Notes under the pieces: model-generated
Database searches by the model: none
What the model was told of the DNA's origin: nothing
The model's input: the letters and a program-made list of their open reading frames with translations, nothing else
Part shown: in pieces, positions 21,861 through 33,741 of the stretch
How positions within the stretch are numbered: the stretch's first letter is position 1
Layout of the letters: each line of letters starts with the position of its first letter
NCBI GenBank assembly: GCA_032158125.1
Contig: JASKOT010000050.1
Location: 1-64,000, forward strand
Length of the DNA: 64,000 nt
Direction of reading: 5' to 3'
Source of the DNA: Papiliotrema nemorosa
Lineage: Eukaryota > Basidiomycota > Tremellomycetes > Tremellales > Rhynchogastremaceae
Translations under genes and position numbers: made by a program

Positions 21861-23885
21861 ATGGCAGCTCCTCCGATCGCCGCAGAGGCGACATCTGCGC
21901 ACGAGAAGGCCCCCCTTCAGCCATCTGACCTCATTTCGTCCCTACCCGCGCCGCTGTTGCGCTTACTCGTCCTCTTCGCTCGACCCATAGCATGGGGAAG
22001 GATAGGCTTGGAAGTCTTGCTATGGAAGCCAAATCGACGCGTAGAGTCATGGATGGTCATTTTGGGTTGGTGTGCATTCAGCATAGGCGGAAGCTATGCT
22101 TTTAGGTACGTCTCTCCAGCTCATCCTAACGCGTGATTGATGGCTAGGTGGCTTTTACCACCTTTGCTATTCCTGCCCTTCCTGCCTGTAGCGAGACTAC
22201 GGCTTGGGAAGCAGAGAACTCCGCCTAGACATGACAAGGACCACCCAACGACCCATGATGTCCTACTCCTCACCCTCGCCGACTTGCATTCGATTCACGC
22301 CTTACTGCCTCCTTCGCCCATACCGTCAATGGACTCGGTATACTCCCGCTTCAGGCTGCTAGGGCCTCTGCGGCTATTCCGTGGTCTAGCCATAATATGG
22401 TCGACTTGGGTTATATTGGGTAAGATTGTGGGTTTCTCGACGCTGCAAGCAGTTTTGGGCTCCATCATCCTGTTGGTTCCCTCGCCCTTCCTTGCCCACG
22501 TTGTCAATCTCCTGTCTTGTTCCCTCGCCATCAGGCGACTCGCAGCCCTTGTATTCCTTCTAGTGTTCGGGTCACCACCGGATCATTCGTACCCTCTGTC
22601 GCTAAATTTCTCTCCGACAGGGTGGATCAAGACAAAGTGGGTGACCTCTCGTCGACCGTCGCTCGCTTTCACATTTCGACCCAAGGTCAAGCTGGATCAG
22701 ATACCCAACGAATCTGCCATAGTTGACGACAATGATGATACGGCTCCCCCGATATACTTCCGCTTCGAAGTACACGAGAATCAGCGTTGGTGGATGGGCT
22801 TGGACTGGACATCGGCACTCTTGCCTCAGGAGCGGCCTAGCTGGTGTGATTCACATTTGCTTCCCGTTTCTCCCCCGGCATCGTTTCCACTTCCCACATC
22901 ATCGTCTATCGTGCTACCACATCCAACCAAGATGGACCCCGAGGGCAAGGTCAAACGGATCGCAGAATGGAAATGGCTAGACGACGACTGGTCAATTGTC
23001 AGGGCTGGCCCCGGACTGTCTAACATGCCCGCTCCGACCGTTCCGTCTCCTGTCGTTCCGGATGACGATGCTTCTGGCTTCCATGTTCCTGTCCAGAGAA
23101 ACAGTGTTGGATCCTTTGGATCGTCTCCGCCCACCACCACAGCCGAAGAGATCCAATCCGCGGGGGCCCGCGCACAGTCTATCGCAGAACAAGCTTTCAC
23201 AAAGGGTTTGGAAAGGCTGAAAGCTCGGACAACGAGTCCGGCGGGTACAAGTGCTCGCCCGCAGTCGATGATTCTTGGAAGTAGTCCTCAACGAACAAGC
23301 GGGGAATTCAAGCGAGGCAGGACGGGCAGTCAGGCGAGCGAGGATTTAAAGGAACTCGAAGGGCACGTAACAACAGCCCCGATGACCACTGAGACTATCG
23401 TGGAAAAGGACGATGTGACGGATATGGATGGCTGGGTATATGGGGACAACAAGTGGGAGAATATGGGGCCGAAGGGTGGTCTCGGCAAGGTGAATTCCTA
23501 CTTTATAGTGTATATAAAAGCTCACGCCCAGTTCACACGAAGGAGGCGGTGGCATCGTCGTGCCGTTTTGACAGAGATTGTCATTCGCGTCCCATCGGAG
23601 AATGCTCCACCCGATGCCCCCAAGTCGCCAGACACGGCCGCGGTGCCGGCTACACCTGTGACACCGCTGAAGACAAAGCCCAGTGTTGCGCCACAGCCAG
23701 TGCTGGCGGAAGCCAGACCTTCACCCATCGCGGAAGAGACCGATCCCATATCGTGGACATCAGGGACGAGGAGAGGCAGTGGCTCGTCGAGGGAAGCCTC
23801 GGTGTCGATACCTCCGGCGAGCCCGACCAGGGATGATGTTCTCAGGCAGAGGTTGAAGAAAGCCATGGGCAATGTTGGGGGTTAA
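21861..23885 (+). CDS. PEX23/PEX30-family peroxin with dysferlin domain
   Basis: Exons 21861-22105, 22148-23489 and 23532-23885. The N-terminal half has hydrophobic hairpins ([52 protein letters not shown]), resembling the reticulon-homology region of this family. The C-terminal half has a split dysferlin domain: DysFN around [20 protein letters not shown] and RPSWCD, with [10 protein letters not shown]; then, after a long Ser/Pro-rich insert, Dys[22 protein letters not shown], then [13 protein letters not shown] across the last intron. Proteins of this kind (Pex23, Pex28-32) sit at ER-peroxisome and ER-lipid-droplet contacts and regulate peroxisome number and size. Which paralogue it is cannot be told here. 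It is divergent from DBP8 with 225 bp between starts. Confidence 0.88.
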
Positions 23886-24436
23886 TGTGATCGGCGATGG
23901 CTTTATCAATGTATCTCTTCGCGTACACCTTTTATCAAAGTCTCCAATTACTCAGACGGCCTTGATAAAGATGGAAACGGACATCCTCTTCAAAATCATG
24001 TCTTCCCCGTTTGATTCCAAGAATAATCCAATCAAAGCTGAAGAGGGCGGGTCCTATAGCACAATATCCTGACGCCGCGACTCGTCGCACATAAGTCGAA
24101 CACACTTGCTTTATCTGATCTCTGTGCGTTGTTCATTGTTGAGAATATCATTAATCTGGACGCACTGGCAGATGTCTCACCATTAAGCATACGCGATGCA
24201 CCGCAGCAAAAGATGCAGAGGGTGTAAGAGCACCACAGCCCAGCCGAGCACGCTGTATGCAAGCACGGCAGCAGGCGAGAGGCGCCAGAATGGGTGCCGC
24301 TTGCTGTCCGCCCCCCTCCCTTCGCGTCTGTTTCCTCAGGCTCTGCTCTCCCTTGGTTGCTGGGGTTTTGGGGTTAGACCATGAAGCCGCAGATGGGAAA
24401 AAGACCATATGACCATCTGGGCAAAAGATAATGTTT
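23886..24436. other. Intergenic, 3' flank of the peroxin gene up to tRNA-Leu
   Basis: AT-richer than the coding neighbours near 23890-24060, then GC-rich near 24200-24370. No coding frame or RNA gene is recognised apart from the Pol III terminator next to the tRNA. Confidence 0.5.
24423..24426 (-). terminator. Pol III T-run terminator of tRNA-Leu
   Basis: Four T residues on the minus strand about 10 nt after the tRNA 3' end. This is the minimal RNA polymerase III termination signal. A second TTTT lies even closer (24434-24437, overlapping the tRNA edge). Confidence 0.6.
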
Positions 24437-24528
24437 TGATCAGGGTGGGACTCGAACCCACGCGGTTTCCCACTGCGGTAGTCCAATTGAACCTTAACAC
24501 AGCGCCATAACCACTCGGCCACCTGACC
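24437..24528 (-). tRNA. tRNA-Leu(AAG) with a 13-nt intron
   Basis: On the minus strand the acceptor stem GGTCAGG pairs with CCTGATC (one G-U), with discriminator A. The D arm is GCC-GAGTGGTTAT-GGC. The anticodon stem CTGTG/CGCAG has one T-G pair, and the loop begins TTAAGG, giving anticodon AAG (decodes CUU, and CUC if A34 is inosine). A 13-nt intron (TTCAATTGGACTA) sits in the canonical place after base 37. There is a class II variable arm, and the T arm is GTGGG-TTCGAGT-CCCAC. The A box (TGGCCGAGTGG) and B box (GGTTCGAGTCC) are intact, so it should be functional. Confidence 0.95.
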
Positions 24529-24783
24529 AATTTACGTAATCATAGCAGTTGTGCTAGTGCACAAAAGTATATAGCTGAATTTTTCCTGCTCCTACCCACC
24601 TCCATGGCCTACCACCGCGTTCCCATGACGGGGTCGACGATCGGAAGGAGGGAACCTGTCTCTCTTTGACAGCTCGGAGATACCCTGGCCAGGGACATTC
24701 CATCGTCCTTCTGACGTTGGGTCAGCGGGCTGGAGATTAGGATGGCTTGTTAGTTCGACACTACGTGTCGACTAGCTGGCTCT

Positions 24784-24866
24784 GGCTCTCTGTCGGATTC
24801 GAACCCTGCAAACCGGCAAGTAGACCACGAAGACGCTTTAGACAATGATTACAACGGTCGTGAGCC
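24784..24866 (-). pseudogene. tRNA-like relic
   Basis: The minus strand has a perfect B box (GGTTCGAATCC), flanked 3' by GAGAGCC, which pairs six of seven with GGCTCAC placed 83 nt upstream as an acceptor stem would be. A TAAAGCG stretch resembles the end of a D arm. I cannot fold a proper anticodon stem or T stem, so this is at best a degenerate tRNA. It lies about 255 bp from the intact tRNA-Leu on the same strand. Confidence 0.4.
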
Positions 24867-24903
24867 GGCAACTAGGATCGTTCTATCATTTGATAGGTTT
24901 AGC

Positions 24904-27900
24904 ATGTATGTCCTGTTTAGGTCCTGGCACCTACTCCATGCCTCTGCTGCGAGTAGTCCAGGGAATTCGGAGATGACCGCAACTCCGTCTGATCCGATCA
25001 CCTCTCGTCATGCCTTGTCTCTGTCGTTGACATCTCAAACATCCTTGCAATGCGATGCCATGCACAGAACCGAAGGAACCGACGAGATACCAAATTGCAG
25101 CATCAAGGCGGATAGTCAAGAGTCACACCCGTCCTCGTACCCCATTTCTTCGCCCTCATGGTGGACCGAAGCCGCTAAAGTCTCGTTCAACACCAAGCGA
25201 TCTAGATCGCCCTCACCCATAAAAGAAGCCCCATCATCTCCGTCAGAAAAGCGAGTACGATACGATGCCAGTACATCCCTCTCTTATCTGCCGAACCGGC
25301 TCGACCCCTTGCTGGACGATAGCAACCCACATGGATACCTCGCCAATGCCGAATATGCACCCAACAAATTCGGCGATATCGGCGATTACATGCGGAAAAA
25401 GGAGATCAAGGTGCAGACTCAGAATCGAGATATCGCTCTAGCCAGTGCACTCGAAGGTGTCCCTCAGATCTTTGCCGGGCAATCTTTCTATATCAATGGG
25501 AATACTCATCCGCCGATGGAGGAGTTGCGCAAGATGATCTTGCAGAGAGGCGGTGAAGTAAGACCCGTCTTGAGGAACAAAGGGATGGTCAAGTTTATCA
25601 TCGCTCCCATGCTCACTCAGAGCAAGTTTAAGCAATTCGAGCGATACAAGGTAGTGACGGAGGGATGGATCGTGGAGAGTTGTAAACAGGGGAAACTGCT
25701 GGATTGGTCCAGGTGGAAATTGCAGCCCCAGGGTGGATGGCAGGCGGAGGGAAGGAAGGGTTTGGAGGGGTTTCTAGCGGGACAATCGACTCAGACTCAG
25801 CCTATGCAGGCAGGTGAAGATGAAGGCAAGGAGGAGCCTGAACCGCCTTCACCCATCGCGCTCGAACCTGCGCAGAGTCTGCTCGAGCCCTCATCAACAA
25901 GTGCCGCGCCGAAGAGTCTGCTGCAGCCCATCCCATCGTTATTTCGACCCTCGAAGCGGCCTCGAGCAAGCGCAAGATTGTCGGGAATCACAGAATCCTC
26001 CGCATCCGCCGCAGCGCCATCAGCATCGGGCCCTTTGCTCCCAGTCGAAGTCGTGCCTATCATTCGGATACCTGGAGCACTTGTCAGCCCTATAGCCCGA
26101 AACGACGAGGGGAACCCAGTGGAGGAGACCGGAAAAGGAGGTGTTATCCGTGACAGCACATCTGCACATTATCCGCGTGCGACAAGGGGGAAAGCATTCG
26201 ACACATCCCGCCCGGCCGCACCCATCATTCCAATCAGTCCAGGCGCGAAGCGATCGAAAACCTCAGCGGCCGACGAAGTGCCGCCCAAGATACAACGTCC
26301 CGAAGGTACCTGGGAATTTTACCATTCGACCGAATCCAACGAGGATGCCGCGCGTCTGCTCAAGAACCAAGAGTGGAGACTTAAGAATACCGCGGAGCGG
26401 GGGAACGAGGGAGGCTTCATTGACGGATATTACCAAAACAGCAGGTACGTGGGTCTGACATCGCCAGCTGAAACTCAGGTTGCACCACCTCTCTACGTGG
26501 AAGGCAGAACTTCGAGTACTGGTCGCTGCTGCTCAGCGTCAGTCAGAGGAGAAATCTCTCACTCAGCCTTCGTCATCCACCTTTGCCCCATTCAGTCTAG
26601 CCAACTCTACTTTGCCTAGAAACGCCGTATCCACCTCGGCTGCCGGTGAAAAGGTCATTTTCCACGTCGACTTTGATTGCTTCTTCGTCTCGTGCGGGTT
26701 GGCTACGAGGCCTCATCTCAAGGGAAAACCTGCGGTGGTTTGTCATTCGCAGGTAGGAAAGAGTGCTTCAAGTACGTCAGAGATCGCCTCGGCAAGTTAT
26801 GAAGCCAGAGCAAAAGGTGTCAAGAATGGCATGAGTCTTGGAAGGGCGAGACAGCTGGTCGGGGACAGTCTAGAGACGATTCCGTGAGTGTCATGTGGGG
26901 CCGTGTTGACGGTAGGTACGAGTTTGACACGTACAAGCGCTTCTCCCTGGCTTTCTACACTGTACTCATGGGCTATGCGGATGAACTGCAGGCCGTCAGC
27001 GTAGATGAGGCTCTGATCGATGTGACGGGTGCAGTGGCCGCTCGCGCAGCTGCGCCCGAAGAGGCTGTTGTGGGCGAGGTCTCGAAGATTCGAGACCCGG
27101 CGGTGGAAATTGCCGAGAAAATTCGAGACGAAGTGCGGGCGTTGACGCAGGGTTGCGAGGGTAGGCCGACGTCTAGACACTGCTGAGATTCAGTGAGTAT
27201 AGGGATATCCCACAACATTCTCCTCGCCAAACTCGGCACACGCCGAGCCAAACCCGCAGGAGTGCATCATGTGGTTACTGCCGAGGTCGAAGCTCTCCTC
27301 GCTCCTTTCGACGTGGAGGATCTGCCCTCGATAGGCTACTCCATTCGGAGCAAGGTTGAAGAGAGATTTGGATCCACAGTCTGTGGTGAATTGATGGAGC
27401 ACTCGAAAGGCGCGTTCAGGGCGCTCCTCGGGCCCAAAACGGGTGAGATGCTGTGGGGCTATCTGCGAGGGATGGATGATCGTAAATTGGAGCCGCACAA
27501 GGAGCGGAAAAGTATCAGTGCCGAGATGAACGTGAGTCGGTTCGAGTACCTAGCTCAATCTAGTATGGCATCCGGTTCCAATCGGACGCACAAGCAGAGA
27601 CCTGCATCACTGATCTCGCTGCCGAGGTTTCGAAGCGAATGAAGCAAGTCAATGCAAAGGGTCGTCTTTTGACGCTCAAGCTAATGTCTCGGCATCCCGA
27701 TGCTCCACTCGAGCCTCCAAAGGTGAGCGTCTACAGGGTCATGGCGCTAACATCAGTTTCTTGGCCACGGATGGTGCGAAACATTCAACAAGTCGGTCCA
27801 GATCGGCAATAAAGGCGGAACAGCGACCGATGATGCAGCGATACTCGGCATGGAGTCTGTCAAATTGCTCCGTGCGATGAAACTCGACTCCAGGGAGCTT

Positions 27901-28935
27901 CGTGGTGTCGGGATCCAGATCACAAAGCTGGACGGGGAAAAGGCGGTTGAGCGAGAGGTCGGTCAGGGCACCCTAAGCTTCGGTATCAAGCAAAAAGAGC
28001 TGGACAAGGAGGTCACTCCAGACCACCTGGATCCGGTGCCCGTGGCGGAGGCAGAAGCCTCTCGAATAGGCGCTATCGACCCGGAGTTCCTCGCCGCATT
28101 ACCCGTCGAATTGCGTCAAGAAGTAGAACAAGACTATGTGAAACCCCCCTTACCGGTCAAACGCGCCTCGACTGAAAGTGTCGAATCGCCTTCAAGGCGC
28201 ACCATGAATGCGGCGGCCCATATCACTCGTCAGCTTCGACCCAAGGTCAAAACACAGATGAAGGCCTCGGCTGTGGCTGAGCTCCCTCTATACAATGCTT
28301 GGGCCAAGGCCGAAGCTGAACCGGTCGACTTGACTTTCGACGATGAGGAAATCGGGGGTTACGCCGTATCAGAGTTGCGAGATCTGGGGATTGATCCAGA
28401 AGTCTTCACTGCGCTGCCTGACGAGATGCGCAAAGAGATCATCGCCGAGGAGAGAAAAAAGTCTCGCCAGAGAGGTATCTTGCGACGACCGGCTGACACT
28501 TCACGTCTTCGAACTCGAGATACCACTCGCACCGCTTCTCTATCGCCATCTTCGCGGGGAGGATCAGTCCCAGCGCACCGTCCTCTCGCGGCTGTATCTT
28601 TGCCGCTCAAGCCGGCTCTCATGAAGGCTACAGCCTTGCCCGATGTCTTGGAGACGATTACCAAGTGGATCGATTCGAGGAAAGGGGGTCCACCCGCAGA
28701 GAGGGATGCTGGCAAGGTTCAGACGTACCTTGTCAAATGTTTTGATCCAGGGATGGGTGTGGGTGCGGCGGAGAATGCAGTGGAGGCGTTGAAATGGATG
28801 AAGCTAGAGCTCAAAGATAGATGGCCTGGGGAAGAGGCGGAAGCTGGGTTAGTGTGGTGGCAGACATGGAGGAGGTATGTCGAAGCGGTCAACAAGGCAT
28901 CTGTGAAAAGCTTGGGTGCGAGTATAACGATTTAA
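24904..28935 (+). CDS. REV1: Translesion DNA polymerase scaffold, Rev1
   Basis: Rev1 is a Y-family deoxycytidyl transferase that recruits Pol zeta and other bypass polymerases to damaged DNA. Domains in order: a BRCT domain (about 25455-25740: QIFAGQSFYINGNTHPPMEE, GMVKFIIAPM, VVTEGWIVESCKQGKLL); the pre-catalytic NSRLHHLSTWKAELR across the intron at 26445; palm and fingers with HVDFDCFFVSCGL, SYEARAKGVKNGMSLGRAR and AVSVDEALIDVT; SIGISHNILLAKL; the little finger; two ubiquitin-binding motifs (IDPEFLAALPVELRQEV near 28075; IDPEVFTALPDEMRKEI near 28390); and the C-terminal Rev7/polymerase-binding helical domain (WIDSRKGGPP to WWQTWRRYVEAVN). Metal-binding Asp and Glu residues are present. Introns fall near 26438, 26884, 27164, 27532 and 27723. 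The start may instead be the in-frame ATG at 24973. Confidence 0.93.
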
Positions 28936-29120
28936 CGAAATAATGGTTTCACGATGCGGGCACGAATCACTCATGATGATTGGTTGTGTCTTTCACAAGG
29001 AAATATGTATTCTGAGGCGGAGTAAAGATTTCGTCTGCTGCGAATCGAGTTGTCAGAATAAGTCCACCCAGATCCGACTAAGAGTAGTCTTGAATCGCAG
29101 CCATGCATAACATTTCACCT

Positions 29121-30420
29121 CTAATCCCTCTTCGGGTTGCCGATAGCCAGATTCAAGGTCGATGGCAATTTGGTCTCACCGACCGAATACAAGAGTGCGA
29201 TGCTTCCCACCAAAGCAGCGACCAAGAAGAAGGAGGACAAGATGAGGATCACAAAGGGTCTGTACGTCAGCGTTCATCTCCGACTGCGAGGAACTCCTTA
29301 CGTCGAATAGTCTTCCTTTTGACACGAGACTCCGGCATATCCAGAGTTGCACTTGCACCCCCAACATTCTTCATCCCCACTCTTCGACTTGAGAGCACAT
29401 GAACCTCGTCCGAAACATGTCGTCGAGCTGGAGCAGTCATCTTGCGACGCATAGCACACTTTGGCTGTAGCATTCTTCGATTCAGTCTGGTTGTTTGGCT
29501 CGTCTTCTCCGTCTTGTAGCCCAAAGAAGGGTAGTATCTCGTCCAGAAGAGGGATCTGCCGTTTGTCGAGCACAGATTGATCCGGCACGATGACGAGGAG
29601 AAGAGGGGGAGAGACTGGGGTGGTCATCTGTACTTCAGCGCAGCCATACGTCAAGAAGTCGACACACAGCCTCGAGGCTCGCTTGAACACCTCTGCAGCC
29701 TGCCTCCCAGACTTCGTCGCCTCTACCAAGATGACTCAAACTGGAGATCGAGATGGCTTCCCAAGGATAAGAGTGTCTAGAGTGGTCTAACCAAGGAATG
29801 GATTCCGCCATGGCAGATAATCCGGACAGCTCCTTGTCCAACACTGCTGCTGCTCCTGATCATCAGATTGATACTCGTCGATAATAATCCCTGGGACTCA
29901 CTCGAATCTGCAAATGCAAAAAGATCTTTAAGACGATCAGGCAAGCCCGGGATCGAGTGTAGAACGTTCTCAAGGAAATGTGAAGCACGTTGGAGGTAGG
30001 GTGCCAGTAGCGCCCTGGTAGATTGTTCCTCTTGCAGATAGAAAGATGGCTCCGAACTGATAGAGGTAGGCAGAACATCTATCGTCAGAGGTATACCAGC
30101 TAAGACTCACCTTGAGGCAAGACACCCCCCTCGAGAATCACAACCCTCGCCTTGTCCTTCTCACCCACAACCTTTTCATCCCCCCACATTCCGATCAGAT
30201 GACTCCATAGACCCTCATCGGATGGAATCTCCTCGAAATCGCCAATGTTTTCCCCCAAGTGGTGCGCAAGAACGGCCTTGGCTTGGGCTGCTGATAGAGT
30301 AGGAGGCGAATCGGGGCCGGACGCCGATGGGGTAGGGTGAAGGTAGACCTGGAGTGGTTTTTGCTGGGCAGTCGCTCCGAGGCATAGCGATAGTGCCAGA
30401 GGTAGTACGGACAGCCTCAT
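29121..30420 (-). CDS. Vps3844/DUF3844-type membrane protein
   Basis: Signal peptide MRLSVLPLALSLCLGATAQ, then a luminal domain (QVYLHPTPSASGPDSPPTLS; LAHHLGENIGDFEEI; ARVVILEGGVLPQ). The C-terminal part is Cys-rich (CYASQDDCSSSTTCFGRGSC, then CWGCKCNSGYAGVSC), followed by one transmembrane helix (FVILILSSFFLVAALVGSIA) and a short tail ending AIGNPKRD. The EGF-like Cys cluster next to a single C-terminal span is the hallmark of the fungal DUF3844 family, whose yeast and filamentous members are linked to vacuolar sorting and ER. The last intron sits right before the membrane helix (GTAAG donor near 29303). It is divergent from the HAD phosphatase gene. Confidence 0.8.
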
Positions 30421-30648
30421 GATCGTTCGAGGCTGGCGGTGAGATCAGGAGCACAGATATGGGATAGTTCTCGAGATCAAAGGGGGACGTTATGACACAG
30501 ACATCAAGATAGGCGCCACAGAGTCTATTAGTGAGCCTATTAGGTGAGCACCTCGAGACTAGATTCTTAGGAGGCGTACTTTGACCAGTTCCTGTTATAC
30601 TGCTGTATACCTTGACAGCGAGTACAGAGTGACAGTGACCAAGCCAAT

Positions 30649-31728
30649 ATGTCCGGTGAACAATTGGGCAGAATTGAATATGCCATCTTCGACATGGACG
30701 GACTGCTCAGTTAGTCACCTTGAGATGCCAGTGCTCATTGGCAGTGTGGGTGTGATGGTCTGGTTTCTCTTCGTCTGACCTATCAGAGACTCTGAAAAGA
30801 TCTATACCGATGTGACGAGTACGACGAAGCTTAAAAACTCGTATTAATCATATAGCTGACCGCTAGACGAGATCCTTGGTCGATATGGCCTCGAAATGAC
30901 CTGGGCTATCAAGCAGGGCATAATGGGCAAAGGTGGCTGGATACTCGCAAGCTCAAAGCAACACGCTGACATGGCAGTCTCTCGTGCAGCAGCAGAGTAT
31001 CTGTACTCCCACTTTCCAGGGTTGGAGGAGAAACTATCAATAGATGAATACCTTGCAGAGCGGACCGTCAAGCAAGAAGAGCGGTTCAGACGAGTAGAGC
31101 CCATGGCAGGAGCGTTTGACCTCGTCAGGCATTTGGTCAGTCGCTTGGAGCCATCCCTCGCCCCAATATTGATGGCAGTATGACTCTGGGTTACCTATCG
31201 CCCTGGCAACTGGATCCAATCAGGCCAATCTCCAGCTCAAAACGTCTCACTTGCCGGAACTATTCGGGCTCTTCCCACCCGTAAACATCTTGACTGCCGA
31301 TTCTCCGCAAGTCCGACCTGGACGCGGAAAGCCTCAGCCAGACATCTTCCTTGCTGCTGCTCAAAGTCTAGGTCCGTGATACGGAGAAACGCGATCGCTA
31401 AAGACCCAGGTCGAGATGTCGGTACAGCCGAAGATTGCTCCGAAGCACAGAGTGCCGAACGAGCAAAAGGCTTAGTCTTCGAAGATGCGGTTCCTGTGAG
31501 TCGAGATGGCTTCCCCACTGACGACCAGGGGGTGAACGCCGGTGTCGCAGCAGGAATGAATGGCAAGTGATCCGTAAGATGACATGATGCTGATTCCTAG
31601 TCATCTGGGTACCGGATGACCAACTACGAGCTTTGGCCCCTGACGAAGACTACGGTGCAAAACAAGTCTTACGTTCTCTCGAACAATGGCAACCCTCTCA
31701 ATGGGGTTTACCGACGTATAAACAATAG
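30649..31728 (+). CDS. HAD-superfamily phosphatase (HDHD1/GPP-like)
   Basis: Small-molecule phosphatase of the haloacid dehalogenase superfamily. Motif I is FDMDGLL (DxD nucleophile pair) at about 30690. A cap domain follows (EILGRYGLEMTWAIKQGIMG; HFPGLEEKLSIDEYL). Motif II is LPIALATGSNQ, the motif III Lys is in RGKPQPDIFLAAA, and motif IV is GLVFEDAVPGVNAG. The layout matches pseudouridine-5'-phosphatase and glycerol-3-phosphatase-like enzymes; the exact substrate cannot be read off. It has at least six introns, one of which (31563-31600) starts with GC. The intron directly after DMDGLL could not be placed with full certainty. It ends LPTYKQ at 31726-31728, only 21 bp from the DAK stop. Confidence 0.85.
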
Positions 31729-31749
31729 CCCATGCATGATTAACACCTC

Positions 31750-33741
31750 TTAAGCCTTGTAACCCCGAAGACCATCGACGATTCTCCAGATACCCCATGC
31801 TCCCGGATCCGGCACCTCTCGCTTCTTGAGCTCCTCTTGGTTGACATAGGCACCTCGTCCGGCCTTGGCGACCAGCTCTTTGGTCTTGTCTGCTGCGGCT
31901 TGGGCATCCTCTGCGGCACTCGACAGGCCTTTAGAAGGGAGGGATGCGATGAAGGCCTCGAGGGGGTCAACCAGGGTTCGAGATGGAGGTCTGGCTCGAG
32001 TATCTGACATCAGCGGTAGTCCCTGTGCAGTCCGAAACGCTCACATTTGTACAGCGTGGTCAGGGCATCCGTGGCGGCGGATGACCATACTTCGGGCGAG
32101 GTCGTCTTTGCCCCCTTGTTGGCTTGATCCCTCAACCCTTTACCCAAACCAGCAAAGAAAATCGAGTACAGCGCCCCAGAGGTTCCGCCCATGTCCTCCT
32201 CGACCACCTCGGCAATGACGCCAATATCCTCAATGGCATTCTTGCCCGTGAGTTTGCCCTCTTTGATGGCTTTGAGAACGCCTTTGGCACCAGCTTCCAG
32301 GGTGAGACCGGCATCTCCATCACCGGCAATTTGATCTTGTTTCGTCAACTCTGGCTCGGCTTGAATCAACGCGTTGCAAGCTCGAGTAATGGCATCGAGG
32401 AAGCTCTGAGAGTCGTCCACTTTGGTCAGATAAGCCGATGAGCTTTCACTCACAAGCAAGGTCAACCTCTTTGCTCTTGCTCTCTGCGACCGTCTCTTGA
32501 GCCTTCGCACCGATCTTTCCGGGTTCCTGTCGCGAGGTCCAAGCCCAGCCGGGAGCACTGGCCGGTGCATCGAGCAGGTCCAGAATCTGCTGCGACGAGA
32601 ACTTTTCGCCCGATCGAGGTAAGAGAAGAAGGGTCAAGGAGAATCCGGGCATGTTGAGCGAGGTCATGTATGTTCCGGCCAGTACTCGTCTAGCTTTGAT
32701 GTTCTTTGCCTCGAGCCATTTCACAGCTGTAGTCAGCCACCGCCAAAAAGCCGACTCACCCTCGTTGGTAATGCCACCCAGCTCGAGCTCCGAAATCGAC
32801 CCTAAATTGTTGACGAGCAAGACCACTTCGTCGTGTCCATCGTTCTTGAAATCCACAAACGACCTCTCTTTGTCTGTGGTGTCGACGATCCGCCTCAACA
32901 TCTCATCCACCAGCTCGGACGTTTTGGGCAGGGGGAGTTTCGACGTTCCAGGCTCGTTGTGGATACCCATACCGAGTTCGACCTGATCCGCACCCAAGTG
33001 CGACTCGCCAGCCTTGGTACCTGGGACATGACAATGGTCGAGACCTACACCGAGGGTACCCAGTCTGCTAATGGCATACTTGGCTACATCCTCGACTGCA
33101 TCGAGATCTGCACCAGTGTCAGACAAGGCAGAAGCGAGCTTGTACACCAGGATGGTACCTGCGAGTCCACTATAATGAGCTCCGGATCTGCGACGCTACA
33201 AGTCTACTCACCGTCGGCCGACGATGGTACCCTGCTGTCTGCTCACGGCGACATCGTCTCCGACCAGCAACACCCTCACATCTCCAGGTCGTCCGCTTGC
33301 TCGGTGTTGCTCGGCGGCCAAACCGAAATGAAGCGCGTCTCCCGTGTAGTTCATGACAACAACCAAAGACCCCTTCTCCTCGGTGACAAGCTCGACACCG
33401 CGTCGAATCTGAGCGACATTGGGGGAGGCAAAGACATTTCCGCAGACTGCAGCGTCGAGAAGACCTTCACCGACGAATCCCGCATGAGAGGGCTCATGTC
33501 CTGATCCACCGCCGGAAAGGAGGGCGACCCGGGATTTGCTCGCCTTTCGGTAGATTACTGCAATGAGCGTCGAGCAATAGGGAACAAAGGCTGCCCACCT
33601 CGTTGAGCTTCATCGAGCTGGATAGTAGGGTTGAGCGCAGCCAGACCCTTGAGCGAGTCGACTACAAGTGTCGCGGCGTCGTTGACCAGGTGCTTCTCTA
33701 ATACTTCAGCGGTGCCTCGTGCCGAGAGACTTACGAGCCAT
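31750..33741 (-). CDS. Dihydroxyacetone kinase
   Basis: Phosphorylates dihydroxyacetone with ATP to give dihydroxyacetone phosphate, in glycerol/DHA detoxification and assimilation. After a tiny first exon (ATG GCT C) the DhaK domain runs through LEKHLVNDAATLVVDSLKG, LSGGGSGHEPSHAGFVGEG and MNYTGDALHFGLA, then LGVGLDHCHVPGT and ELGMGIHNEPGT. The C-terminal ATP-binding DhaL domain has AGDGDAGLTLEAGAKGV, EDMGGTSGALYSIFFAG and EELKKREVPDPGAWGIW, ending GLRGYKA. Both domains are present, so it is a complete single-chain eukaryotic ATP-dependent kinase (Dak1/Dak2 type). Several short introns are present (for example near 33730-33700 and 32030-31985). Convergent with the HAD gene. Confidence 0.92.

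Noticed and set aside
21636..21902. N-terminal extension of the DBP8 reading frame
   Set aside because: The frame stays open upstream of the chosen ATG, but the sequence is unlike DEAD-box N termini and overlaps the start of the divergent peroxin gene.
3102..23885. A peroxisome gene cluster (PEX2 and a PEX23-like gene)
   Set aside because: The two genes are 17 kb apart with unrelated genes between. Co-occurrence in a window this size is not evidence of a functional cluster.
24151..24522. 123-codon minus-strand frame over tRNA-Leu
   Set aside because: Its first part is the tRNA itself translated; no protein gene is supported.
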